Below the pieces are notes generated by a model that saw nothing but the letters and a program-made list of their open reading frames with translations, was not told the DNA's origin and made no database searches. From positions 62,001-126,000 of the forward strand of contig CAVTEI010000007.1 of assembly GCA_963733765.1 (NCBI GenBank): 64,000 nt of DNA. Direction: 5' to 3'. Positions 47,454-55,507 of the stretch are shown here, piece after piece; position 1 is the stretch's first letter; each line of letters opens with the position of its first letter. The DNA is from DATKAS01 sp963733765. GTDB lineage: Bacteria > Actinomycetota > Acidimicrobiia > Acidimicrobiales > DATKAS01. The position numbers were made by a program, and so were the translations under genes.

Positions 47454-48512
47454 TCAGTCGGCCGCGCGACTCGTGGTCGGCTCTCGACCGAGCTGCTTCA
47501 GCACGGGTAGGACCTCCTTTGCGAAGAGCTCGATGCCGGGTCGCACGAGATCGTTCGGCATCCCGCCGCCACTCGCCCGGAACGCGAACGAGAAGTGCGT
47601 GCACTGCGCGTTCTCGAGCATCGGAACCAGCTGCCCGAGGATGTCGTCGGGAGTGCCGAGAAGCGGGGCCATGAAGCTGTCTGGGGGGTCGGCGAGCTCC
47701 GCCAGGGGCGCGAGGGGCGGCACGGCCTTCATCGGGCCGTCCAGCATCGCGATCCATGTGCGCTTGCGATACTCGTTCTGCCAGTTCCACCAGCCGACCT
47801 TGCACTCCTCCCACGCCTGCTTCTTCGTGGCGGCAAGGTGTCCGCTCACGAACATCGAGAGGTTGCGCGTCATCGGGTCGATGCCGGCTTCCTTCAACCC
47901 TTCGAGGTACTCAGGTCGGAAGACGGGACCGCCCTGGGAGTGGAAGCCCCGCTTGCCCGAGGTGTACTGCAGCTTCGAGCCGAGGCCGCCCACCCACAAA
48001 GGGAAGGGGTCCTGCACCGGCCGGGTGGTTTGGCGGATCGGTCGGGGGATGGAGAAGTGCTTGCCCTCGAACGTGAAGGTGTCGTCCTCGAACGAGCGGC
48101 GGAGGATCTCCATCTCTTCCCAGAACCGGCTCCACCGGGTCTTCGGGTCGACGCCGAGCGCGACGAACTCCTCCTCGACCGAGCCCGTGCCACAGATGAG
48201 GTCGAGACGACCGTTCGAGAGGATGTCGACCGTCGCCGCGTCCTCCGACACGCGAAGCGGGTGGTGCAACGGGAGCAAGAACACGTTGGTGTGCAGCCGA
48301 ATGCGCGAGGTGCGTCCCGCGATGTTGGCGAGGATCGGCAGCTGCGAAGGCGACCACGCGTCGTCCTCGAAGTGGTGCTCGCTCGTGGAGATGAAGTCGA
48401 ACCCGAGGTCCTCGGCCATCACCGCCTCGTCGGTGAACGACTTGTAGACGTCGGAGAGCGGCTCGAACTGATCGGCGAGCGTCTTGATGGCGAGGGCCAC
48501 CCCGACCTGCAT
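47454..48512 (-). CDS. LLM-class flavin-dependent oxidoreductase
   Basis: This is a luciferase-like protein of about 352 residues. The core blocks are LGFDFISTSEHHFEDDAWSP, HPLRVSEDAATVDILSNGR, LDLICGTGSVEEEFVALGVD and LGTPDDILGQLVPML. The start is ATG at 48512, overlapping the dienelactone hydrolase stop (TGATG). It is most like the LLM at 51112, sharing the GTGS-EEF segment and the C-terminal MPNDLV/MRNDVV pattern. Confidence 0.88.
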   Translation of the reverse strand: MQVGVALAIKTLADQFEPLSDVYKSFTDEAVMAEDLGFDFISTSEHHFEDDAWSPSQLPILANIAGRTSRIRLHTNVFLLPLHHPLRVSEDAATVDILSNGRLDLICGTGSVEEEFVALGVDPKTRWSRFWEEMEILRRSFEDDTFTFEGKHFSIPRPIRQTTRPVQDPFPLWVGGLGSKLQYTSGKRGFHSQGGPVFRPEYLEGLKEAGIDPMTRNLSMFVSGHLAATKKQAWEECKVGWWNWQNEYRKRTWIAMLDGPMKAVPPLAPLAELADPPDSFMAPLLGTPDDILGQLVPMLENAQCTHFSFAFRASGGGMPNDLVRPGIELFAKEVLPVLKQLGREPTTSRAAD

Positions 48513-49264
48513 CAGGCGACCGCCGAGGCGAAGATCTCGAGCGCCTTCTCGTACGAACGATCCGCTGCGGCCTTGTGGTAGGCCCCCCCAGGGACAGCGA
48601 AGCCGTGATCCGCGCCCTCGTGGACCTCGGCGAGCCCCCGGCCACCGCTCATCGCGTTGGTCGCGTCGATGAACGGCAGGTTCGCGTCGGCCGACTGCAT
48701 CTTGTCCTCCGACCCGAACCCGACGTAGAGGTGGCCCTTGTAGGTCGCCACACCGAGATGCGGAGAGTCGGCGTCGGCAGTCGTGCAGAACGACGGATGC
48801 AGGGCCACACCCGCGGTGAACTCGTCGGGATGGTTGGCGATCGTGCGCAAGACCGAGCGGGCGCCGATGCAAAACCCGATGCAGCCCATCGGTGCCTTGC
48901 GCGCGGCCGGCTCCTTGTCGAGCGCCGCGATCAACGACTTCAGGTCGCTCTCGACCATCTCGTCGGTCGTCCCCATCAGGATGCCGAACATCTTCTCCCT
49001 GACCTTGTCGCCCTCGGGCGTCCCGGAGCGCATCACCTTCGGGTCGAATGTCAACCACGCGCCCTCGCGGTGGTAGCGATCGGGTGAGACGACGTAGTAG
49101 CCCGCGTCGGCGAGCAGCTGCATCGACTCCTTCGAACCATCGTCGAGGCCGGGACCGTGGTGGAAGTACACGATCACCGGGTACGGACCGTCACCGACAG
49201 GGCGGCGTACGTATGCACCCATCTCGCCGTCCGGCGTCGGAATGGACAGCATCTGCTCAGTCAT
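48512..49264 (-). CDS. Dienelactone hydrolase family protein
   Basis: This is a 250-residue alpha/beta hydrolase of the dienelactone hydrolase family. The Cys-Asp-His triad is Cys132 in GCIGFCIGARS, Asp187 in GFGSEDKM and His220 in EGADHGFAV. The oxyanion-hole segment is IVYFHHGPGLDDG. In aromatic routes such enzymes hydrolyse lactones of ring-cleavage products to maleylacetate-type acids. The start is ATG at 49264, although the frame is open further upstream. The 74-base gap to the thiolase end shows no clear promoter. Confidence 0.87.
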   Translation of the reverse strand: MTEQMLSIPTPDGEMGAYVRRPVGDGPYPVIVYFHHGPGLDDGSKESMQLLADAGYYVVSPDRYHREGAWLTFDPKVMRSGTPEGDKVREKMFGILMGTTDEMVESDLKSLIAALDKEPAARKAPMGCIGFCIGARSVLRTIANHPDEFTAGVALHPSFCTTADADSPHLGVATYKGHLYVGFGSEDKMQSADANLPFIDATNAMSGGRGLAEVHEGADHGFAVPGGAYHKAAADRSYEKALEIFASAVA

Positions 49265-49338
49265 CAAACCCCCCGGGGTCGCAATCGGTCGGACCATAAC
49301 ACGCAGTGATGACGCCCGACACGGGTTGTGTCGAACGA

Positions 49339-50526
49339 TCAGCCGTCGACGCGGAGAACCACGGCGCCACCAGTGTCGCCCGCCGCGCAACCCGTGAACA
49401 GGCCGATGCCGCCGCCCCGCGCCTCGAGCTCCGCGATCAACTCCACGATGGCGCGGGCACCCGTCGGAGCCTGCGGATGCCCGTAGATAAGGCTGCAGCC
49501 GAAGGCGTTCGTCCGGTCGATCGGGAACCCCGTCTGCCGTGCGAACCAGACGTCGTTCACCGCGAAGGGATTGTGTGACTTCACCGCGTGCACATCGTCG
49601 ACGGTCAGGCCCGCGTCGGCGAGAGCCGCGAGCGCGGCGGGCACGGGGGCCTTGGGCATGCGCGCCTTCTCGACCCGGGCGAACCCCGAGCCGAGGATCT
49701 GCGCCACACCTCGCCCCCGGCTGAGCTCACGGGCGACCGCTGTGGGCGCGATCAACATCCCCGCGGTGCCATCGGCAGGATGGGTCTGGGTCCCGAACGT
49801 GACGACGCCATCGGGCGTCTGCGGCACGAGCTTCGCGAGACCTTCGGCTGTCGTCGGGTGGATGCCCTCGTCCGTGTCGACGACGAGCGGGTCGCGACCG
49901 CGCCGCGGCACCGTCACCGGGACCATCCATCGGCGCTGGAACGCACGATCGTCGGCGAGGGCGCCCTGGTACTGCTCGTAGCGAAGCAGCGTGAGCTCGT
50001 CGAGCTCACCGCGCTCGATGCCGCCCTCGGCCGCGACCGCCTCCGCCGTGTCGACCATCGCCTGACCAGCCCACGGATCCTTCTTGAAGTTGTCGAGGAT
50101 CCAGTGCTCGATCGTCGGGGCTCCGCCCGGGCCAGAGCTCGAAGGGTACGTGAGCAGCGGACCGTTGCTCGTGCGGTCGGTCGTGATCACCGCGACGACC
50201 TCGCCGCCATCGGCAGCCGCGGCGCCGACCTCGACACACTTCGCGGACGTCGCGCAGGCCTGCGAGACCATCGGGCCGGTGATGTCGGCTGCGCCGATCT
50301 TCGCCGCGAGCGTCGGACCGCCGAAGAAGGACTCCTTCTGCGGCACGGTGATGCCGACGACAAGCGAGTCGAGTGCCGAAGCGGCGATGCCAGCTCGTTC
50401 GAGTGCATCTCTCGTGACCTGTGCCGCGAGGTCGATGCTGTTCACGTCCGCGAGCGATCCCTGCCAACGCACGAACGGTGATGACCAAGCCGCGCCGAGC
50501 GGGATGGCCGCGTCGCGGTGCTTCAC
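49339..50526 (-). CDS. Thiolase family protein (acetyl-CoA/oxoadipyl-CoA acyltransferase-like)
   Basis: This is a 395-residue thiolase. The acyl-accepting nucleophile is Cys91 in SQACATSAKC. The active-site His lies in VKSHNPFAVND (about 309), and GCSLIYGHPQAPTGAR carries the glycine-His loop. The second Cys is in FTGCAAGDTGG, a variant of the usual C-x-G-G-G. A ring-cleavage pathway ending in oxoadipyl- or dehydroadipyl-CoA, as after BoxC, needs a thiolase, so this gene is a candidate for the last step. The start is GTG at 50526, 10 bases after the membrane protein gene. Confidence 0.85.
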   Translation of the reverse strand: MKHRDAAIPLGAAWSSPFVRWQGSLADVNSIDLAAQVTRDALERAGIAASALDSLVVGITVPQKESFFGGPTLAAKIGAADITGPMVSQACATSAKCVEVGAAAADGGEVVAVITTDRTSNGPLLTYPSSSGPGGAPTIEHWILDNFKKDPWAGQAMVDTAEAVAAEGGIERGELDELTLLRYEQYQGALADDRAFQRRWMVPVTVPRRGRDPLVVDTDEGIHPTTAEGLAKLVPQTPDGVVTFGTQTHPADGTAGMLIAPTAVARELSRGRGVAQILGSGFARVEKARMPKAPVPAALAALADAGLTVDDVHAVKSHNPFAVNDVWFARQTGFPIDRTNAFGCSLIYGHPQAPTGARAIVELIAELEARGGGIGLFTGCAAGDTGGAVVLRVDG

Positions 50527-50536
50527 CCGCCGGCCC

Positions 50537-50971
50537 TCATTTCCCGGACGGGCGCTCGATCGCCTCGACGATGCGGTCGGTCGATGCTCGCTCCTCGTAG
50601 AGATCGCGGACGAGCCAGTACCGCAAATATCGAGTCAGCGACGACCGCGCCCAGATCACCGCGCCCACGATCGCAATCCCGACGCCGAGGATCGTCATGC
50701 TCATCGAGTCGCCCTGCTCGAGCTGATCACCGGCGCTGCGGACTCCGTTGATCCCGACCGCCGCCACGATGAAGCCGGCGATGACGGCGAGCACGCCCAG
50801 GACGACGAAGACTCGCTCGCGCTCGGCCCGCCCGCCTTTCACCTTGAGCTTGCGGATCTCGGCCTCGAACTGCTCGAGACGCGGGCCCGAGAGCACCGCC
50901 GGAGCGGACGGTGGGGGCTCTGGTTGCGGTTGCGGCACTACTGCGGCGGGCGTCTCGGCGACGTCGGTCAC
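50537..50971 (-). CDS. Small two-TM membrane protein of unknown function
   Basis: This is a protein of about 144 residues that I do not recognise. It has a Pro/Gln/Ala-rich N-terminus, a charged amphipathic helix (LEQFEAEIRKLKVKGG), transmembrane segments VFVVLGVLAVIAGFIVAAVG and MTILGVGIAIVGAVIWA, and a basic C-terminal tail. GTG 50971 is preferred: it has GGAGGA 7 bases upstream, and a TTGACG-N18-TACTTT promoter reads towards it from 51071. ATG 51040 would begin inside that promoter. It precedes the thiolase. Confidence 0.65.
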   Translation of the reverse strand: MTDVAETPAAVVPQPQPEPPPSAPAVLSGPRLEQFEAEIRKLKVKGGRAERERVFVVLGVLAVIAGFIVAAVGINGVRSAGDQLEQGDSMSMTILGVGIAIVGAVIWARSSLTRYLRYWLVRDLYEERASTDRIVEAIERPSGK

Positions 50972-51111
50972 GGCCTGGTCCTCCCCCCCGTGCTGGCCCG
51001 CAGTGGCGATCTGCCAACGGTAGCGAGCAGCCGAGGCCATTAAAGTAGCGATCTTCCGTGCCGAGCGTCAACAGATGTGTAGGCTGTTGTGCCAACGAGA
51101 TGGGGGTCCTG

Positions 51112-52125
51112 ATGGAGTTCTCGCTGCTGAACGCCGTACGCAACCATCCACAGTCGGCGTACGCCGAAAAGGACGTGTACTCCGACTACATCAGTGACGC
51201 CGTCCTCGCGGAGGAGATGGGCTTCGTCCGCTCGTGGTATGGCGAACACCACTTCCGCGAGTGCCAGTGGTCGGGATCATCGATTCAGCTCTGCACCGCG
51301 GTCGCCGCCCGCACCGAGACGTTGCGGGTCGGAACGGCGGTCGCGTTGCTGCCTTTCCACGACCCAATCCGGATGGCAGAAGACGTCGCGACGTGCGACA
51401 TCCTCTCCGGCGGCAGGTTCGACTTCGGCATAGGCACCGGCTCGCAGTTCGAGGAGTTCCGCTCGTTCGGGATCGACCCCAAGACAATGAACGGTCGCAT
51501 GTGGGAATCGATCGACTGGATCCTGCGGGCGTTCGAGGAGAAGGACGAGTTCAGTCACGAGGGTCGCTACTACAACATCCCGAAAATGACGTTCACGACC
51601 AAGCCCGTGCAGAACCGGGTGCCGGTGTGGTCGAGCGCGATGGGTCCCCAGAACACGGCCAAGGCCGCTGAACGCGGGTTCAACTTCATCGCCCCGATCT
51701 CGTTCGGCTGTGATGCCGCGCTCGACGCCGCAGGACGCAACCCTCTCGACCACAAGATCGCTTCGATGCAGGTGATCCACGTGTCCGACTCGACCGACCG
51801 AGCGTGGAGCGAAGCCGGCCCAGGACTCGAGTACTTCGTCAACTTCTACAACCTGCGGAAGAACCTCGACGGATCACCGCAGGGAAACGAACCGATCACC
51901 CAGGAGATGCTCCGATCGGGCAACGCCGGCTTTTGGCATGCGTCGGTCGGCACACCCGACGACGTGATCGCGTCGCTGGTACCGATCGTGCAAGGCGCGA
52001 TGGGTCGCATCACCGAGGTGGCGTGCGGGTTCCGCCACGCAGGCATGCGAAACGACGTAGTGCACAAATCGATGCGGATGTTCTACGACCAGGTGATGCC
52101 TGCGCTGCAGGAGATCGCACCGTAG
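51112..52125 (+). CDS. LLM-class flavin-dependent oxidoreductase
   Basis: This is a luciferase-like protein of 337 residues starting MEFSLLNAVRNHPQS. The core blocks are VRSWYGEHHFRECQWSGSSI, DPIRMAEDVATCDILSGGRF, DFGIGTGSQFEEFRSFGID and VGTPDDVIASLVPIV. ATG 51112 is chosen over 51058 because of the GGGGG run about 6 bases upstream. It stands alone on the plus strand and converges with the NIPSNAP gene. Confidence 0.88.
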   Translation: MEFSLLNAVRNHPQSAYAEKDVYSDYISDAVLAEEMGFVRSWYGEHHFRECQWSGSSIQLCTAVAARTETLRVGTAVALLPFHDPIRMAEDVATCDILSGGRFDFGIGTGSQFEEFRSFGIDPKTMNGRMWESIDWILRAFEEKDEFSHEGRYYNIPKMTFTTKPVQNRVPVWSSAMGPQNTAKAAERGFNFIAPISFGCDAALDAAGRNPLDHKIASMQVIHVSDSTDRAWSEAGPGLEYFVNFYNLRKNLDGSPQGNEPITQEMLRSGNAGFWHASVGTPDDVIASLVPIVQGAMGRITEVACGFRHAGMRNDVVHKSMRMFYDQVMPALQEIAP

Positions 52126-52126
52126 G

Positions 52127-52417
52127 TCAGACCTCGATCGGCCGCACCTTCGCGACGACGTCGCCCTTCACGAGCTTCGGGTTCGTGGTGAATGCCTGAG
52201 CCCGTTCGGGCGATGCCATGTACTCCGCCTCGGCGGCATCGAAGTCGCCGTCGTCCGCGACGGCCCACACGAACTGGTCGTGCTCGTCGTCGGCGAACGC
52301 GAACACGACGCGAAACCCGTACTTCGCGCGGGGCTCGATGATCGATCGCCACCACGCGATGAAGTCATCCATGCGTCCCGGCTCGATCGTGTAGCTCCTC
52401 AGCTGCGTGGTCGTCAT
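52127..52417 (-). CDS. NIPSNAP-family small protein
   Basis: This is a 96-residue dimeric alpha/beta-barrel-type protein of the NIPSNAP family: QLRSYTIEPGRMDDFIAWW at the N-terminus, then FRVVFAFADDEHDQFVWAVA. Bacterial members often accompany oxygenase or SDR genes and have no settled function. The start is ATG at 52417, directly after the SDR stop (TGACATG). It forms a two-gene operon with the SDR under promoter element D. Confidence 0.8.
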   Translation of the reverse strand: MTTTQLRSYTIEPGRMDDFIAWWRSIIEPRAKYGFRVVFAFADDEHDQFVWAVADDGDFDAAEAEYMASPERAQAFTTNPKLVKGDVVAKVRPIEV

Positions 52418-52418
52418 G

Positions 52419-53204
52419 TCACACGATCCCGGTGTAGGTGCCGCCCTCGAGGTGCAGGTTGGTGCCGGACATGTAGCCAGCGTGCACGCTGCACACGAAC
52501 GCGCATGTCTTGCCGAACTCTGTCGGCGTACCGAACCGCTTCGCCGCGACCGACGACACCTGCCGTGCCCACGCCTCCTCGAACGATACGCCCCGCTTCT
52601 CAGCCTCGTGTTGGACCACGTCGCGTTGGCGTTGCGACTCGATGCCCCGCGGCTGCAGGAAGTTGATGGTCACGCCGTGGGCGGCGGCGTCGAACGACGC
52701 CGCCTTCATGAGCGCCGTTTGCGCCGCCCGCGCGCTCGCGCTGGCAATCTGCACCTCCTCTGGCGCGGTGACCATCGCCGACGTGATGCAAACGATCCGG
52801 CCCCAACCCCGTTCCTTCATGCCGGGCAGCACTGCCATGAGCAGTGCGAGCGGCGTCCGGAAGTGAAGCGTGAGGGCCTCCTCGAAGTTCTCAACGGTCT
52901 GGTCGGCGAGGATCCCCGGCTTCGGCCCGCGGTTGTTGACGACGAGGATGTCCGGCTCGGGACAGGCCGCCAAGAGCGCTGCCCGGCCCCCTTCGGTAGT
53001 GATGTCGGCGGCGACGGCGTCAACCTCACGTTCGATGCCCGGCAGGTTTCGGAGCTCAAAGGCTGTCTTCTCGAGCTTCTCCTGGTCGCGGCCGTTGATG
53101 ACGAGGTGTACACCCTCTTCCGCGAGCGCCTCGGCGCACGCACGACCGAGCCCCTGGCTCGACGCGCACACGATTCCCCGACGCCCGGCGATGCCGAGGT
53201 CCAT
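52419..53204 (-). CDS. SDR-fold protein lacking the Tyr-x-x-x-Lys motif, copy 2
   Basis: This is a 261-residue paralogue of the SDR at 30090. It starts MDLGIAGRRGIVCASSQGLG. It shares VNNRGPKPGIL at the NAG position and the serine in CITSAMVTAPEE, and its active-site stretch reads IASASARAAQTALMK, again without the Tyr-x-x-x-Lys pair. The frame is open up to GTG 53222, but that codon lies within promoter element D. ATG 53204 matches the paralogue's start and keeps the same 10-base distance from the -10. It diverges from the second DUF3500 gene. Confidence 0.87.
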   Translation of the reverse strand: MDLGIAGRRGIVCASSQGLGRACAEALAEEGVHLVINGRDQEKLEKTAFELRNLPGIEREVDAVAADITTEGGRAALLAACPEPDILVVNNRGPKPGILADQTVENFEEALTLHFRTPLALLMAVLPGMKERGWGRIVCITSAMVTAPEEVQIASASARAAQTALMKAASFDAAAHGVTINFLQPRGIESQRQRDVVQHEAEKRGVSFEEAWARQVSSVAAKRFGTPTEFGKTCAFVCSVHAGYMSGTNLHLEGGTYTGIV

Positions 53205-53213
53205 GCCATCCAC

Positions 53214-53241
53214 GTTAGACACTCTGGGTGCCGCCCGTCAA
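53214..53241 (-). promoter_or_regulatory. Regulon promoter/operator element, copy D
   Basis: On the minus strand TTGACG (53241-53236), a 16-base spacer and TCTAAC (53219-53214) precede the SDR start by 10 bases. The operator reads GGCA-N7-TGTC, one mismatch from the consensus. The adjoining CGGTAACACCTTTCG extends towards the DUF3500 gene and matches the flank of copy C. Confidence 0.68.
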
Positions 53242-53292
53242 CGAAAGGTGTTACCGTCGCCGTTGGAGTCGGCTACGAACGGGGGACGACTG

Positions 53293-54519
53293 ATGGCACA
53301 CGATCACGACGGGTGGCGCTCTCTCGGGTTCCGGGGCCTGCCGCCGGCTTCGGGGAGAGTGAACCAGCCCGTCGAGGGTCCGTTCGCTCCACTGATCGAT
53401 CCGCGCGTCGAGGGACAGCATGCGGCGTTCGTCGGCATCACGACCGACGGCGTGGTGCGGACCGGCCTGCGCTCGATCGAGGATGCGCCGAAGGTGCCGA
53501 CCACGCCGATCGTCGACGCCGCGCTCGCGTTCGTGCAGGCTTTGTCGCCGGCGCAGCGGTCGCGGGCCTGCTTGCCGATGGATGCCCCGGACTGGCGGAC
53601 CTGGACCAACGTGCACGTGGCGTTCTGGCGGCACGGCGTGTTGCTCGACGACCTGTCGCCCGCGCACCGCGCCCTCGCCCTCGGCATAGTGCGAGCGACA
53701 CTCTCCGCTCGGGGCTACGACTACGTCCTCGGGATCATGGAGCTCAACGAGCTGGTCGCGCAGCTGAAGGTCGACCACGACTCCTACGGGCAGTGGCTGT
53801 ACTTCGTGTCGATCTACGGCACACCGGGCACCGACGAGCCCTGGGGTTGGCAGATCGATGGCCATCACCTCGTCATCAGCGCCGTCGTGTTCGACGGCCG
53901 CATCGTGACGACACCGACCTTCATGGGCTCCGAGCCACGATCGATCGGCGACCGGTCGTGGTTCGACCTCGAGGAAGAGGCCGGCTTGAGCTTGATGCGC
54001 TCCCTCGACGACGCCCAACGATCGAAGGCCGTCATCTACCCTTCCATCACGAAGGCCGACATGCCCGATCCCAATCTGCAGAACCCGTTCGACGGGCGAC
54101 AGGTGGGTGGCATGGGTCGCGACAACGCCGTCATCCCTTACCAGGGCGTGCCCAGCACCGACTTATCGGACGCGCAACGTCGGCTGCTCCTCGACATCGC
54201 CCGCGCCTACACGGGCTGGAAGGCCGACTCGCACGCAGGGGTGTCGATGGCCGAGATCGAGTCGCACCTCGACGAGACGTGGTTCTCGTGGTACGGCGGG
54301 TATGGCGAGACCGACGCCTTCTACTACCGGGTGCACAGCCCCGTGACGCTGATCGAGTTCGACCATCACGACGGTGTTGTGTTCGACAACATCGATCCGT
54401 CGCGGCACCACATCCACATGCTCGTGCGCACGCCGAACGGCGGCGACTATGGGCAAGACCTGTTGAGGGAGCACCACGAGCGCTTCGCCCATGTCGGCGG
54501 GCGCCACGTGCCTCGGTGA
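53293..54519 (+). CDS. DUF3500 domain protein, copy 2
   Basis: This is a 408-residue intact DUF3500 protein. Key segments shared with copy 1 are ARGYDYVLGIMELNELV, LYFVSIYGTPG with WGWQIDGHHLVIS, FYYRVHSPVTLIEFDHHDG and HIHMLVRTPNGGDYGQDLL. The repeated His-rich motifs (GHHL, EFDHH, HHIHM) could form a metal site. It is about 40 residues longer than copy 1 at the N-terminus. The start is ATG at 53293, with a GGGGGAC site upstream. It diverges from the SDR across element D, unlike copy 1, where the two genes are in one operon. Confidence 0.85.
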   Translation: MAHDHDGWRSLGFRGLPPASGRVNQPVEGPFAPLIDPRVEGQHAAFVGITTDGVVRTGLRSIEDAPKVPTTPIVDAALAFVQALSPAQRSRACLPMDAPDWRTWTNVHVAFWRHGVLLDDLSPAHRALALGIVRATLSARGYDYVLGIMELNELVAQLKVDHDSYGQWLYFVSIYGTPGTDEPWGWQIDGHHLVISAVVFDGRIVTTPTFMGSEPRSIGDRSWFDLEEEAGLSLMRSLDDAQRSKAVIYPSITKADMPDPNLQNPFDGRQVGGMGRDNAVIPYQGVPSTDLSDAQRRLLLDIARAYTGWKADSHAGVSMAEIESHLDETWFSWYGGYGETDAFYYRVHSPVTLIEFDHHDGVVFDNIDPSRHHIHMLVRTPNGGDYGQDLLREHHERFAHVGGRHVPR

Positions 54520-54526
54520 GGGTCAC

Positions 54527-55288
54527 TCAAGCGATCGGCTCACCGACCTTCGAGCTCACATCTATGTCGAAGGGTCCCTCGGTCGGGGCAGGCACCAGGA
54601 ATGCGAGGTGGCGCTCGACGCCGGAGCCCGAGTTCCAGTTGCGGTGCGGCACACCGGCGGGCAGCACTACGAGGTGGCCGGGTTCAACATCGTGAACCTG
54701 GTCGGCGACCTCGACGTGCAGCGCGCCCTCGAGCACCCAGTACAGCTGATCGAACGCGTGGATGTGCCAAGACGTCCCGGTGGACTCGGGCGAGACGCGT
54801 GCCGCGTTGACGATGATGCTCGAGCAGCCGCTGCCCGCCGACGCCAGCCGGGCGAGCTCGAACCCGGGCACGTGGCTGGACTCGTACGCCGCGTCCTCGA
54901 GCTTGCGCACCCAAGCTGTACCCGGGCCGCGGTCGTCATCCGACGCTGGGGTGCTGCCCGGCCTGAACCGATTTGGCGCGGGCACGAGGAGATCGAGATG
55001 CATCTCAGGCACGGCGCCGTCGTTACGGTTCTTGTGGACCACGCCAGCCGGGATGAAGACGAGCGAGTCGGGCCCGGCGACGTGCTCCACACCGTCGAGA
55101 ACGACGGTGAGCTCCCCCTCGATGATCCAGTACAGCTGGTCGCTCTCGTGGACGTGCGGGAACGGCCGCACCCACCCCGGCGGCACGCCGACCGCGACGA
55201 CCCAAGCCGTCTCATTGTCGACGAGGTTGACCGCGTCGAAGTCTTCGGCGTTCAGCGCGGCGCGGTCGAGGCGGCGGACGTACTCCAT
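54527..55288 (-). CDS. Bicupin (two cupin_2 domains), paralogue of 18422
   Basis: This is a 253-residue bicupin. Domain 1 has FPHVHESDQLYWIIEGEL and IPAGVVHKNRN; domain 2 has SWHIHAFDQLYWVLEGAL and LPAGVPHRNWN. Both domains keep the His-x-His and distal His for metal binding. The layout matches the bicupin at 18422. The start is ATG at 55288 and shares a base with the TAA of a 21-codon upstream frame (TAATG), so translation is probably coupled. The transcript begins at promoter element E. It converges with DUF3500 copy 2. Confidence 0.83.
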   Translation of the reverse strand: MEYVRRLDRAALNAEDFDAVNLVDNETAWVVAVGVPPGWVRPFPHVHESDQLYWIIEGELTVVLDGVEHVAGPDSLVFIPAGVVHKNRNDGAVPEMHLDLLVPAPNRFRPGSTPASDDDRGPGTAWVRKLEDAAYESSHVPGFELARLASAGSGCSSIIVNAARVSPESTGTSWHIHAFDQLYWVLEGALHVEVADQVHDVEPGHLVVLPAGVPHRNWNSGSGVERHLAFLVPAPTEGPFDIDVSSKVGEPIA

Positions 55289-55353
55289 TACGACGTGCGC
55301 TCGCGCCGGGACATCTTGCGCTGCTCGCAGAGCTCGGCCTCACGGGTCGCCAT
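55288..55353 (-). CDS. Possible 21-residue leader peptide upstream of the bicupin
   Basis: This short frame begins ATG at 55353 and encodes MATREAELCEQRKMSRRERT plus a final Ser. It has an AGAGGTAG site about 7 bases upstream and lies about 20 bases after the predicted transcription start of element E. It is therefore the first translatable frame on the mRNA. Its TAA overlaps the bicupin ATG. It is strongly charged (many Arg/Glu), has one Cys and resembles nothing I recognise. Its role could simply be to couple translation. Confidence 0.5.
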   Translation of the reverse strand: MATREAELCEQRKMSRRERTS

Positions 55354-55379
55354 GATCACTACCTCTTTGAGCAAGAGAA

Positions 55380-55407
55380 GTTAGACACTCTTACTGTCGC
55401 TCGTCAA
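55380..55407 (-). promoter_or_regulatory. Regulon promoter/operator element, copy E
   Basis: On the minus strand TTGACG (55407-55402), a 16-base spacer and TCTAAC (55385-55380) precede the small frame and bicupin. The operator reads GACA-N7-TGTC. The spacer shares RGCGACAG and AGTG with copy C. The roughly 100 bases upstream, to 55507, show no further gene. Confidence 0.7.
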
Positions 55408-55507
55408 CAAAGTAGCAGATTCGCTGACGGCAGTTCTCCGCAGCGACAAGCCGTCTCGCGGCGGCCACGTGCACCGAGCTTCGTGCGTCACGGGCGCGAC
55501 GGCTCGC

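Noticed and set aside
51040..51071. A sixth regulon copy at TTGACG on the minus strand
   Set aside because: The -35 matches, but the spacer lacks GACA-N7-TGTC and the -10 is TACTTT at a different distance, so it is listed only as a promoter for the membrane protein.
52407..54695. A 762-codon plus-strand frame
   Set aside because: Shadow of the SDR (minus) and of DUF3500 copy 2 in another plus frame; no family features.
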